Positions 14,773-22,407 of a DNA stretch of 64,000 nt are shown piece after piece; position 1 is the stretch's first letter; each line of letters opens with the position of its first letter. The notes beneath the pieces were generated by a model, which made no database searches, was not told where the DNA came from, and worked only from the letters and a program-made list of their open reading frames with translations. Made by a program: the position numbers and the translations under genes. This stretch comes from an uncultured Gammaproteobacteria bacterium (GTDB lineage: Bacteria; Pseudomonadota; Gammaproteobacteria; GCA-002705445; GCA-002716945): positions 556,694-620,693 of the forward strand of contig CAJQLO010000001.1 of assembly GCA_905479195.1 (NCBI GenBank). The letters are read 5' to 3'.

Positions 14773-15966
14773 CTATATTTTTTGAATAGCTTTTTTGAAA
14801 AAATTAAAGAAACTTGCGCTGGCTAAATTCCAATATTTCATGTCATAATCTCTATATAACTTAATGAATTTTATATCTTTTTTATCTAATTCTATTTTGA
14901 GTTTATTGATAAAATCATTCATATAACCCCTTGGTGTAGCAAGACAGACCACCTCAGTAACCTTGTTATTTTGAGCCCATGAGCATATCAATTCGATCTG
15001 ATTATCATGACTACTATTAACTTCTATTGATTTTATACTTTCACTAAGCAATTTTGAGTAGTTTGATAGGCTATTTTCTTTAAATGAGATTACATTATCC
15101 GCATATACCGAATACTCTTCTTCGCATAACGGCAAAACATAGCCATTGTTTATTGGGAAGGGGATTTTACTGCAACTCAATACATCTATGTCTTCGCTGG
15201 TCATTAATAGGCCTGCTTTAGACCAATCTATGATCTTTGATTCGTTGTATTTGACTGATTGGGGTAAATACTCTTTATATAGTATGTTTGCCGGAGTGGT
15301 ACTAAATTGTTCTTCAGGAGGGTTTATTCTGTTTTTAGTAAACTTTTGAATATTCCAGTGTTTTGCTAGATATGATTTGTTTTTAGTCTGTATTCCTGCA
15401 ACCCAACGCCAACTAAGGGTATTTGAGGCAGGATCTCCATCTAATAAGTGCTTTAAGAATAGATTCGCACCAGCTTCCCAGGGTAATTTAAGGGTATGAA
15501 TCCATATACTTGCATACCACATGCGGGCATGATTATGTAAATAGTTCGTTTCAATCAGCTCTTTAGTCCATATATTGAAACAATCAATATCAGTTTCATA
15601 TGATAATACCTTTTCAAGTAACTGTTTTTTATCGTTATTAATAAGCATATTATCTTTGTAATCATTCCAGACGCGAGGACGTAGTTCTAGCCATCCTTTC
15701 CAATAGGTTCTCCATAAGACTTCTTGGATAAATTTTTCAATTTTAGGTAGAGGGAACTTATTCAATGCTGCAGAGATAACCTCTTGCTCAGTGATTAGCC
15801 TGTGTCTGATATAAGGAGATAACAAACTTACATTCTGATGATTGTCCTCACCAAGATCATAGTTACGCAAACTTTCGTAAGAGTGCAATCGATTATCAAT
15901 AAAGTCATTTAATTCATTTATTGCATTTTCTTTTGTTGCATTGAGGTCAATAATTAATTTAGGCAT
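14773..15966 (-). CDS. photolyase/cryptochrome FAD-binding domain protein
   Basis: 397-residue flavoprotein of the photolyase superfamily. The all-helical FAD-binding core is clear at about residues 60-215: SLLSPYIRHRLITEQEV, WRTYWKGWLELRPRVW, NYLHNHARMWYASIWIHTLK, and the signature LLDGDPASNTLSWRWVAGIQ. The N-terminal alpha/beta antenna domain of classical photolyases is missing. Instead residues ~285-397 look like an alpha/beta domain (IELICSWAQNNKVTEVVCLA, then DKKDIKFIKLYRDYD), giving a C-terminal order. Whether it repairs DNA or acts as a light sensor is unknown. It is divergent from the DUF4149 gene. Confidence 0.85.
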   Translation of the reverse strand: MPKLIIDLNATKENAINELNDFIDNRLHSYESLRNYDLGEDNHQNVSLLSPYIRHRLITEQEVISAALNKFPLPKIEKFIQEVLWRTYWKGWLELRPRVWNDYKDNMLINNDKKQLLEKVLSYETDIDCFNIWTKELIETNYLHNHARMWYASIWIHTLKLPWEAGANLFLKHLLDGDPASNTLSWRWVAGIQTKNKSYLAKHWNIQKFTKNRINPPEEQFSTTPANILYKEYLPQSVKYNESKIIDWSKAGLLMTSEDIDVLSCSKIPFPINNGYVLPLCEEEYSVYADNVISFKENSLSNYSKLLSESIKSIEVNSSHDNQIELICSWAQNNKVTEVVCLATPRGYMNDFINKLKIELDKKDIKFIKLYRDYDMKYWNLASASFFNFFKKAIQKI

Positions 15967-16029
15967 ATTAAATTATAAGCTTATTAGGTGATGTTGTATA
16001 ATATCTAATTATGACAGAGGAGGTCGTAC

Positions 16030-16434
16030 ATGAGTTTAGATTTAATATTGGTTTTAGTAAGTATATGGGTTGGATCAATCATATTTTTTTCGGCAATTAT
16101 TGCACCGACAGTATTCAAAGTATTAGATGAAAAGAGTGCGGGGTTATTTTTACGCGCTTTTTTTCCAAAGTACTACATTTTTGGATTAATAATAGGCGGA
16201 TTAAGTCTAATACTTATCTTTCTGCTAAATATACCGGTAAATACTATGTTATTAGCTTTGCTGATAGTCATGATAGCTTTGACCGTAGTAAGTAAGCTCA
16301 TGATTCCCGTGATTAATGCGGCAAGAGACCTGGGAGAAGCAGGGGCGCCAAGATTTAAAAAGCTACATACCATGAGTGTGATGTTAAATGTATTGACACT
16401 GGTTGTTGGTTTAATTTTTATATTTAAGGTTTAA
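16030..16434 (+). CDS. DUF4149 (TMEM205-like) membrane protein
   Basis: 134-residue integral membrane protein with about four hydrophobic segments (residues ~5-25, 45-65, 70-90, 112-132). It shows the DUF4149 pattern of an early IWVGSIIFFSAIIAPTVF helix and a cytoplasmic arginine/glycine-rich turn (NAARDLGEAGAPRFKKLH). No biochemical function is established. A strong ribosome site (AGAGGAGG) precedes the ATG, and the sulfurtransferase gene starts 1 nt after its stop, so they form an operon. Confidence 0.82.
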   Translation: MSLDLILVLVSIWVGSIIFFSAIIAPTVFKVLDEKSAGLFLRAFFPKYYIFGLIIGGLSLILIFLLNIPVNTMLLALLIVMIALTVVSKLMIPVINAARDLGEAGAPRFKKLHTMSVMLNVLTLVVGLIFIFKV

Positions 16435-16435
16435 A

Positions 16436-17293
16436 ATGACATATAAAACAATAATATCTAGTGATATTTTAAAAAATAATATAAACAATAAAGACTTTAT
16501 TATCTTTGATTGTAGATGTGATGTGAAAGATAGCGCATATGGCATACAAGCTTATACTGAAGGGCATATTCCAAACTCTATATTTGTAGATATTGATTCT
16601 GATTTAGCTAGTGAAAAGACAGTTAGTAGTGGCAGACATCCGCTTCCAGATGCTGATGCTCTTTCAGAAAAGCTCTCTCAATGGGGTTTAAATAGCTCTA
16701 AACAGGCTGTGGTTTATGATGATGCTGGCGGTGCATTTGCTGGAAGAATGTGGTGGATCTTAAAATGGCTCGGCCATACAAATGTTGCCGTATTAGATGG
16801 CGCATTAGGCGGATGGATGGCTTCTGGTGGAAAATTAACTCAAGACAATACAATTTTTGAAAGATCAGTTTTTACTCCAAATACTCATGATGATATGCAT
16901 GTATCTATTAATGATGTAGAAGATGCTCAATATAAAATGGATAAACTTATAATTGATGCTAGATCAAAAGAAAGATACTTGGGCATTAAAGATCCTGTGG
17001 ATTCAGTTGCTGGGCATATTCCAGGGGCTATTTCGCACCCATTAGGTCAAAATCTTGATAAGAAAGGACATTTTAAGTCTACTGAAGAATTAAAGCATAC
17101 TTTTAGTAAACTAATAGGCGAAACAGAAAGCGATGACATTATTTCAATGTGCGGCTCAGGAATCACTGCCTGCCATAATATATTAGCATTAGAAATAGCA
17201 GGTATTCGCGGGATTAAATTATATGTGGGGTCATGGAGTGAATGGATTATGGATAAGAGTAGACCGGTAGCAACAATAGAAGATAATAAATAG
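16436..17293 (+). CDS. sseA: thiosulfate/3-mercaptopyruvate sulfurtransferase (tandem rhodanese)
   Basis: Two rhodanese domains in 285 residues. The first is non-catalytic, with IIFDCRCDVKD and GHIPNSIFVDID. The second carries LIIDARSKERYLG, GHIPGAISHPLG and the active-site loop CGSGITAC with C239. A CGSG-type loop is characteristic of 3-mercaptopyruvate rather than thiosulfate sulfurtransferases, so SseA-like activity is favoured. It immediately follows the DUF4149 gene. Confidence 0.92.
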   Translation: MTYKTIISSDILKNNINNKDFIIFDCRCDVKDSAYGIQAYTEGHIPNSIFVDIDSDLASEKTVSSGRHPLPDADALSEKLSQWGLNSSKQAVVYDDAGGAFAGRMWWILKWLGHTNVAVLDGALGGWMASGGKLTQDNTIFERSVFTPNTHDDMHVSINDVEDAQYKMDKLIIDARSKERYLGIKDPVDSVAGHIPGAISHPLGQNLDKKGHFKSTEELKHTFSKLIGETESDDIISMCGSGITACHNILALEIAGIRGIKLYVGSWSEWIMDKSRPVATIEDNK

Positions 17294-17347
17294 TTATTAA
17301 ACTGCTAACCCTTATAATTAATTTTAGAAGTACTGGGGAGATTTGTA

Positions 17348-17845
17348 TTGCTAAAACAAGATAACCCATTTGAAATATTAGCCAAAGGATATGAAGATAT
17401 ACTCCATACTGTAATTGATAATATCAAGAACAAAGATAAAGAGGTCGAGAGAAGCGCAAATACAGATATTTTAATCAAACTTTTTGGTTGGTTTCTTGAG
17501 AATAATATTCAGCCACCAGAAAAATGCGCGAAGTATGTTGCAGAATTAATTAAAAATGGAACCATTACCCATTCAATTGAAAAATCTAAAGGGTTTAGTA
17601 ATAAGGGGTATGAAAGTGCAATGACCTGCCTTGATATTTTTAATTTAGTATTGCAGGGGCAAACCCTAAACCAATCGATTGAGAAGCATGCAAAAGATAA
17701 TCATATTAAGTCTACAGAAATCTATGAGCGGTTAGAGAGTCATGGGGAAACTGCATACAAGATGATTGATACAGTTTGGGATACTCCATTAAATCCTAAA
17801 CAGCAACTAGATATAAATTCAATACTTACATATACCAAGAACTAA
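17348..17845 (+). CDS. hypothetical protein, unrecognised
   Basis: A 165-residue soluble, helical, charged protein. I do not recognise the family. No signal peptide, membrane segment or metal motif is visible. Residues 1-50 and 80-140 look amphipathic (DILHTVIDNIKNKDKEVERS; AMTCLDIFNLVLQGQTLNQS). The only plausible start is TTG 17348, 7 nt after GGGGAG, because no in-frame ATG occurs until about residue 95. It lies in the same direction between the sulfurtransferase and an FAD-dependent oxidoreductase. Confidence 0.75.
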   Translation: MLKQDNPFEILAKGYEDILHTVIDNIKNKDKEVERSANTDILIKLFGWFLENNIQPPEKCAKYVAELIKNGTITHSIEKSKGFSNKGYESAMTCLDIFNLVLQGQTLNQSIEKHAKDNHIKSTEIYERLESHGETAYKMIDTVWDTPLNPKQQLDINSILTYTKN

Positions 17846-17863
17846 TAAAAAATCATCTAAAGA

Positions 17864-19051
17864 ATGAAATCAATACAAAAATATGACGTTATAATAATTG
17901 GAGCTGGCGCAGCTGGTTTGATGAGTGCTATTGAGGCTGGCAAAAGAGGAAGAAAAGTACTTCTACTTGATCATTCAAGAAAAATAGGGGAGAAGATTCG
18001 TATATCAGGTGGAGGAAGGTGTAACTTCACAAATACCAATACGCATCCAAGTAAATTTATTTCTAAAAATCCTAATTTTGTAATATCTGCTTTAAATCAA
18101 TACACCCAAAATGATTTTATCGATTTGATTAAAAAACATAATATTGAATTTCATGAAAAAAAATTAGGCCAGCTCTTCTGCGATGGAAGTGCGCAACAAA
18201 TTATAGATATGCTGCTCTCAGAATGTGAAATGGCAAAGGTCATTTTAAGAAAAGGAATGGTTGTTGAAAATATTGATAAACAAGGTGACCAGTATTTTAT
18301 TGATGCTAACTCTGAAAAATATTCTTGCGAATCATTAGTTATAGCAACAGGAGGCTTGTCAGTTCCTAAAATTGGAGCAAGTAAATTTGGATATGAAATA
18401 GCTAAAAAATTTAATTTAAATGTAATTGAAACGTTACCAGCTTTGGTACCTCTTACTTTTAATGAAAAAATACTAACAATGTGTAGAGAACTTAGTGGAT
18501 TATCTTTAGCAGCAATTGTTTCTTTTAATAAAACTATTTTCGAAGAAGGGATGTTATTTACACATAGAGGTTTAAGCGGTCCTTCCATATTACAAATTTC
18601 TTCTTACTGGAAACTAGGGAGTAATATTAAAATTAATCTCTCGCCAGACTTAGATATTCATAAGTTTTTAGAAGATAGAAAAAAATCAAATCCTAAGCAA
18701 GAGATCAATACTATCATTGCAGAAATACTTCCCAAGAGATTGGCTCATATGATCTGTAAAGAAAATGATGTTAGTGGAAATATATCTGAGTTACCTAATA
18801 AAATATTAAAAGAATTAAGTGATGCAATAAATGCTTGGGTTATTAAACCAATTGGCTCTGAAGGATACAGGACAGCTGAGGTTACTTTAGGTGGAATAGA
18901 TACTAATGAGATTTCTTCTAAAACAATGATGTCGATAAAAAATCCTGGATTATTTTTTATTGGAGAAGTGGTTGATGTTACTGGTCACTTAGGTGGTTAT
19001 AATTTTCAATGGGCATGGTCTTCTGGTTATGTAGCTGGCCAGTATTCTTAG
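17864..19051 (+). CDS. HI0933/YhiN-family FAD-dependent oxidoreductase
   Basis: 395-residue flavoprotein of the BaiN/HI0933 group; its physiological substrate is unknown. The FAD-binding Rossmann motif is VIIIGAGAAGLMSAIEAGKRG. The family signature EKIRISGGGRCNFTNTN follows, then LVIATGGLSVPKIG and THRGLSGPSILQIS. The C-terminal VVDVTGHLGGYNFQWAWSSGYVAGQ is the second FAD contact. Length and domain order are normal. A hairpin follows the gene. Confidence 0.92.
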   Translation: MKSIQKYDVIIIGAGAAGLMSAIEAGKRGRKVLLLDHSRKIGEKIRISGGGRCNFTNTNTHPSKFISKNPNFVISALNQYTQNDFIDLIKKHNIEFHEKKLGQLFCDGSAQQIIDMLLSECEMAKVILRKGMVVENIDKQGDQYFIDANSEKYSCESLVIATGGLSVPKIGASKFGYEIAKKFNLNVIETLPALVPLTFNEKILTMCRELSGLSLAAIVSFNKTIFEEGMLFTHRGLSGPSILQISSYWKLGSNIKINLSPDLDIHKFLEDRKKSNPKQEINTIIAEILPKRLAHMICKENDVSGNISELPNKILKELSDAINAWVIKPIGSEGYRTAEVTLGGIDTNEISSKTMMSIKNPGLFFIGEVVDVTGHLGGYNFQWAWSSGYVAGQYS

Positions 19052-19084
19052 TTAATAAAAATATTTTTAGCAGCTAATGCTAAC

Positions 19085-19111
19085 TGAGTTTTTTATCTGC
19101 AAAAAAACTCA
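19085..19111 (+). terminator. hairpin, candidate rho-independent terminator
   Basis: TGAGTTTTTT and AAAAAAACTCA form an inverted repeat with a 6-nt ATCTGC loop, 33 bp after the oxidoreductase stop. The stem is U/A-rich with only a short G-C base and no following T tract outside the stem, so termination may be weak. Nothing else is seen in 19052-19202. Confidence 0.45.
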
Positions 19112-19202
19112 CTGATTTATTGATATCTATCAGGATAAATTAATTTTAATAATAGAAAGATGATTGTATCTTTTGTAATCAATATTGATTATTGTGTTAT
19201 AT

Positions 19203-20045
19203 ATGAGAATTAATATTCTTTCAAAATTATCATTTTTAAATATATCTATACCTAGATTCTATAATAATGTCTTAATTAAAATACCTTTATTGGGTGGTAA
19301 TAAAGTTGGAATTAGCAATGAGCCATGGATGAGTGATGTATTACAAGAGATTCATTCGATAAAAAAAATAAATAAGTTTTATGATATTGGCGCTAATATG
19401 GGCCAGACTCTGATTAAGGTTAAAACTATAGATAATAGTATCCATTACCATGCTTTCGAGCCAAACTATTTATGTATGCCATACCTAGAAAAATTGATTA
19501 AAATAAATAATTGGAAGAACACTTATATTTATCCATTTGGTTTATTTGATAAAGATTCAATTCATTTACTGGAAGGGCAAAATGATTTTGATAAATGCTC
19601 GTCTATCCTCCCAGAGTATTCTGATATCAAGCATTTTGATGCTAAAAATTATACCAAGAAAATTACTTCGTTTTATTCATATGAAACCATAAAAAATTTC
19701 CTTGATAGTGATGAAGTTGATATTATTAAGATTGATACAGAAGGTTCTGAGTTAGAGGTCATAAAAACAATTAAGTCTCTTATAAAAAAAGATACACCTT
19801 TGATATTCATGGAAATATTGCCATTTAAAAAAGATAATGAGAATGTAATTTTAAGAAATCAAGAATTAATGGCTTACATTAAAGAATTAAATTATATTCC
19901 TTATAGAATTAATAAAAAATTAAAACAAAGATTTCTTAATCTTGAAAAAATAGACTCTGTGGGAGATCACTCTAGTATGATATATGTTGACCATCTATTA
20001 ATCCCATCTAGCAAAGTTAATATATACAAAGACTTGATAGTTTAA
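19203..20045 (+). CDS. FkbM family methyltransferase
   Basis: SAM-dependent O-methyltransferase of the FkbM group, probably modifying a sugar or lipid-linked glycan. Motif I is FYDIGANMGQTLIKVK, followed by YHAFEPNY (acidic loop), and the FkbM hallmark IIKIDTEGSELEVIKTIK lies before LIFMEI. With the ATG at 19203 it has 280 residues; an upstream TTG adds six. It is isolated on the plus strand and convergent with the lipoprotein gene 1 nt away. The gene is notably AT-rich and lysine-rich. Confidence 0.87.
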   Translation: MRINILSKLSFLNISIPRFYNNVLIKIPLLGGNKVGISNEPWMSDVLQEIHSIKKINKFYDIGANMGQTLIKVKTIDNSIHYHAFEPNYLCMPYLEKLIKINNWKNTYIYPFGLFDKDSIHLLEGQNDFDKCSSILPEYSDIKHFDAKNYTKKITSFYSYETIKNFLDSDEVDIIKIDTEGSELEVIKTIKSLIKKDTPLIFMEILPFKKDNENVILRNQELMAYIKELNYIPYRINKKLKQRFLNLEKIDSVGDHSSMIYVDHLLIPSSKVNIYKDLIV

Positions 20046-20046
20046 T

Positions 20047-20325
20047 TTATTGATAATCAAGATGAAACTGTTCTGGTTTCTCTGAATGCTTTAATTCACA
20101 TATTTTAATCAGAGCAGTATAGAAAGCATACTCTTTTTTTCTGCTATATGAATTTGCATTGAACCCTGCTATTTCTTCTGTAGATTTAGCTTCAGTAGGT
20201 AATCTTTTCTTCATTAATTCATTTGTAAGCATAAACATTGAATCTGCACATTTTTCAAATGTGACATCATGATTACTGCACCCAGACAAAACAACAACTA
20301 ATATTATGGGAAGTATTTTATTCAT
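20047..20325 (-). CDS. small predicted lipoprotein
   Basis: 92-residue protein with a lipoprotein signal peptide: hydrophobic run ILPIILVVVLSG then the lipobox cysteine C16 (LSGC). The mature part is about 75 residues, hydrophilic, with two further cysteines (C26 and one near residue 77) that could pair. No domain is recognised. It overlaps the upstream MazG-like gene by 8 bp, implying co-translation. Confidence 0.75.
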   Translation of the reverse strand: MNKILPIILVVVLSGCSNHDVTFEKCADSMFMLTNELMKKRLPTEAKSTEEIAGFNANSYSRKKEYAFYTALIKICELKHSEKPEQFHLDYQ

Positions 20326-20620
20326 CGCCTTCTTTTATAAAAATGCCGTCAACCATTTTACCCTTACGATCTTTAATGTCATCATAAGCTACCGACAGGC
20401 ACTCTTTCATTGTTAAATTATTTCTAACCATAATATTAATTAAAACCACCATCATGTCTCCAATATCATCACGAATATCTTTGCCTTTGCATAAGCTATC
20501 TGATAACTCACCTGCCTCTTGAATTAGTTTCATATATTGATCTTTATCGGTACTGCCATCAATTAGGTTTCGGTCTCTATGCCATTGGCCAATTAATTCT
20601 TCGTGGTTGATTTGAGTCAT
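20318..20620 (-). CDS. MazG-like nucleotide pyrophosphohydrolase
   Basis: 100-residue all-alpha NTP-PPase of the MazG/iMazG superfamily, which hydrolyses non-canonical or excess NTPs or dNTPs to NMP plus pyrophosphate. The divalent-metal motif is visible as EAGE (E35, E38) and DDIGD (D52, D55), the ExxE...(E/D)xxD pattern, followed by MMVVLINIM in the second helix. The size suits the single-domain type, which works as a multimer. Substrate is not determinable. Confidence 0.85.
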   Translation of the reverse strand: MTQINHEELIGQWHRDRNLIDGSTDKDQYMKLIQEAGELSDSLCKGKDIRDDIGDMMVVLINIMVRNNLTMKECLSVAYDDIKDRKGKMVDGIFIKEGDE

Positions 20621-20693
20621 CTTTTCCCTTTAATTTGTTTAATTCATTATAACAAACTAGATTATTTTTATTGTATTTATTAATTTTATCTTA

Positions 20694-20723
20694 TTGCTAG
20701 TTTAGGTTAATTCTAAGTATAAT
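20694..20723 (+). promoter_or_regulatory. sigma-70-type promoter of the peroxiredoxin gene
   Basis: TTGCTA (20694-20699) and TATAAT (20718-20723) are 18 bp apart, 25 bp upstream of the peroxiredoxin start. The -10 is a perfect match and the -35 a 4/6 match. No OxyR or Fur-like palindrome was obvious around it. Confidence 0.45.
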
Positions 20724-20748
20724 GTTGTTAATAACAAGGAGGTTTATG

Positions 20749-21291
20749 ATGACTATAAATATTGGTGATACTATCCCGAACATAGAATTTCAGTTTAGAG
20801 AAGGGGATACGAGGCCAGAACAAGGAACTTGCCCCATGGGCGGTAAATTTGTAACCAAGTCTAGCAATGACATTTTTGCAAACAAAAGGGTTATAATATT
20901 TTCTTTGCCTGGTGCATTTACACCTACGTGTTCCACTCATCAACTTCCAGGATTTGATCAAAACTTTGAAACTTTTAAAAAAGAAGGCATTGATGAAATC
21001 TTTGTAGTATCTGTTAACGATGCTTTTGTTATGAACGCATGGTCAATAGATTGTGCTATTAAAAATATTAAAACCATACCTGATGGTAATGGGGAATTTA
21101 CATCTGCGATGGGCATGAGTGTAGCAAAGAGTAATTTAGGTTTTGGGCAAAGGAGCTGGAGGTATGCTGCAATCATTAATAATTGCAAAATTGAGAAGAT
21201 CTTTGAAGAGCCTGGCAAGTCAGATAATTATGAAGAAGACCCTTATGGCGAAACATCACCAGAAAATGTATTGTCATATTTGCAGAAATAA
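20749..21291 (+). CDS. peroxiredoxin, Prx5 family
   Basis: Thiol peroxidase reducing hydrogen peroxide and alkyl hydroperoxides. The Prx5-type active site FSLPGAFTPTCSTHQLPGF holds peroxidatic C61, and FVVSVNDAFVMNAW is the next conserved block. 180 residues with no fused glutaredoxin domain, unlike the hybrid forms of some gammaproteobacteria. Two tandem ATG codons (20746, 20749) follow AAGGAGG; the second has the better 6-nt spacing. The alcohol dehydrogenase gene follows 51 bp later. Confidence 0.92.
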   Translation: MTINIGDTIPNIEFQFREGDTRPEQGTCPMGGKFVTKSSNDIFANKRVIIFSLPGAFTPTCSTHQLPGFDQNFETFKKEGIDEIFVVSVNDAFVMNAWSIDCAIKNIKTIPDGNGEFTSAMGMSVAKSNLGFGQRSWRYAAIINNCKIEKIFEEPGKSDNYEEDPYGETSPENVLSYLQK

Positions 21292-21342
21292 TAAATACTG
21301 AAGATTAATAAAAGTATATGGTTTAATTTCAAGGAGATATAA

Positions 21343-22350
21343 ATGGATAGAATCGTTAGTGGATATGGTGCTAAAAAAGCTAATTCAAAATTGTTGCCTC
21401 AAAGTTATGAAATAAAAAAAATAGCTCCTAAAGAGGTAGTTGTTGAAATAAGTCACTGCGGAATTTGTTACAGCGATATACATCTAATAGATAATGACTG
21501 GGGTATCTCAAATTATCCATTTATTCCAGGTCATGAAATTGTTGGTTTTGTAACCCAAAAAGGTTCTCAGGTAAAAAATTTAAAAATAGGCCAACGTGTT
21601 GGGATCGGATGGTTTTCTAAGGTATGTGAAAAATGCACATACTGTAAAACTGATAGAGACAATATGTGCGCATCTCCTGAGATGACAGCTGTTGGTCGCA
21701 ATGGTGGATTTGCAGACTATATTAAGGCTGATAAAAGTGTTGTATATCCTATACCTGAAAAGTTAAAATCGGAGCATGCAGCCCCATTAATGTGTGCTGG
21801 ATGGACTGTACATGGTGCTTACAGAGGTTACAAGGTTAAGCCAAAGGATCGTGTTGCCGTGATAGGAATAGGTGGCTTGGGTCATCTGGCAGTTCAATAT
21901 GGCAAAGCCATGGGTTATCATGTTACAGCAGTAACGTCATCGTCAAGTAAGAAAACTGAAGCTAAAAAGTTTGGTGCAAATGTTGTAGTAGATTATAAAA
22001 ATCTTTCTAAATTAAAAAATAAATTTGATTTTATACTTGTGACTGCTCACGCAGACCTTGATTGGACTAGTCTCGCTAATACCCTAGATGTGGATGGAAA
22101 TATTTGTTTTGTTGGAATACCACCAAGCCCAATTAGTATTCATGCATTTAGTTTGATCATGAAAAGAATCAAGATATCTGGTAACCCAGGTGGCAGCAGA
22201 AAAATGATGAAAGAAATGTTGAAAATTGCTGCTGAAAAAAATATCAAACCTATAGTAGAGCAATTTAAATTTTCTGATGTTAATAAAGCTATAAAGAAAG
22301 TTAAAGAAAATAAAATTAGATATCGTGCAGTGTTATCAAGATCGATATAA
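21343..22350 (+). CDS. zinc-dependent NAD(P)-linked alcohol dehydrogenase (CAD/YahK-like)
   Basis: Medium-chain dehydrogenase, 335 residues. Catalytic zinc ligands are in SHCGICYSD (C39) and PGHEIVGF (H64, E65). The structural zinc lobe has C95, C98, C101 and C109 (CEKCTYCKTDRDNMC). The cofactor-binding motif is VAVIGIGGLGHLAVQYGKAMG. The overall pattern fits the cinnamyl-alcohol/aldehyde reductase group, usually NADPH-dependent, which reduces small aldehydes. Strong ribosome site (AAGGAGAT). Confidence 0.9.
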   Translation: MDRIVSGYGAKKANSKLLPQSYEIKKIAPKEVVVEISHCGICYSDIHLIDNDWGISNYPFIPGHEIVGFVTQKGSQVKNLKIGQRVGIGWFSKVCEKCTYCKTDRDNMCASPEMTAVGRNGGFADYIKADKSVVYPIPEKLKSEHAAPLMCAGWTVHGAYRGYKVKPKDRVAVIGIGGLGHLAVQYGKAMGYHVTAVTSSSSKKTEAKKFGANVVVDYKNLSKLKNKFDFILVTAHADLDWTSLANTLDVDGNICFVGIPPSPISIHAFSLIMKRIKISGNPGGSRKMMKEMLKIAAEKNIKPIVEQFKFSDVNKAIKKVKENKIRYRAVLSRSI

Positions 22351-22407
22351 GAAAAGACTTAATCTTCATACCACTAAAGGGCCATGAAAAATAATTACTA
22401 ATTAAAA

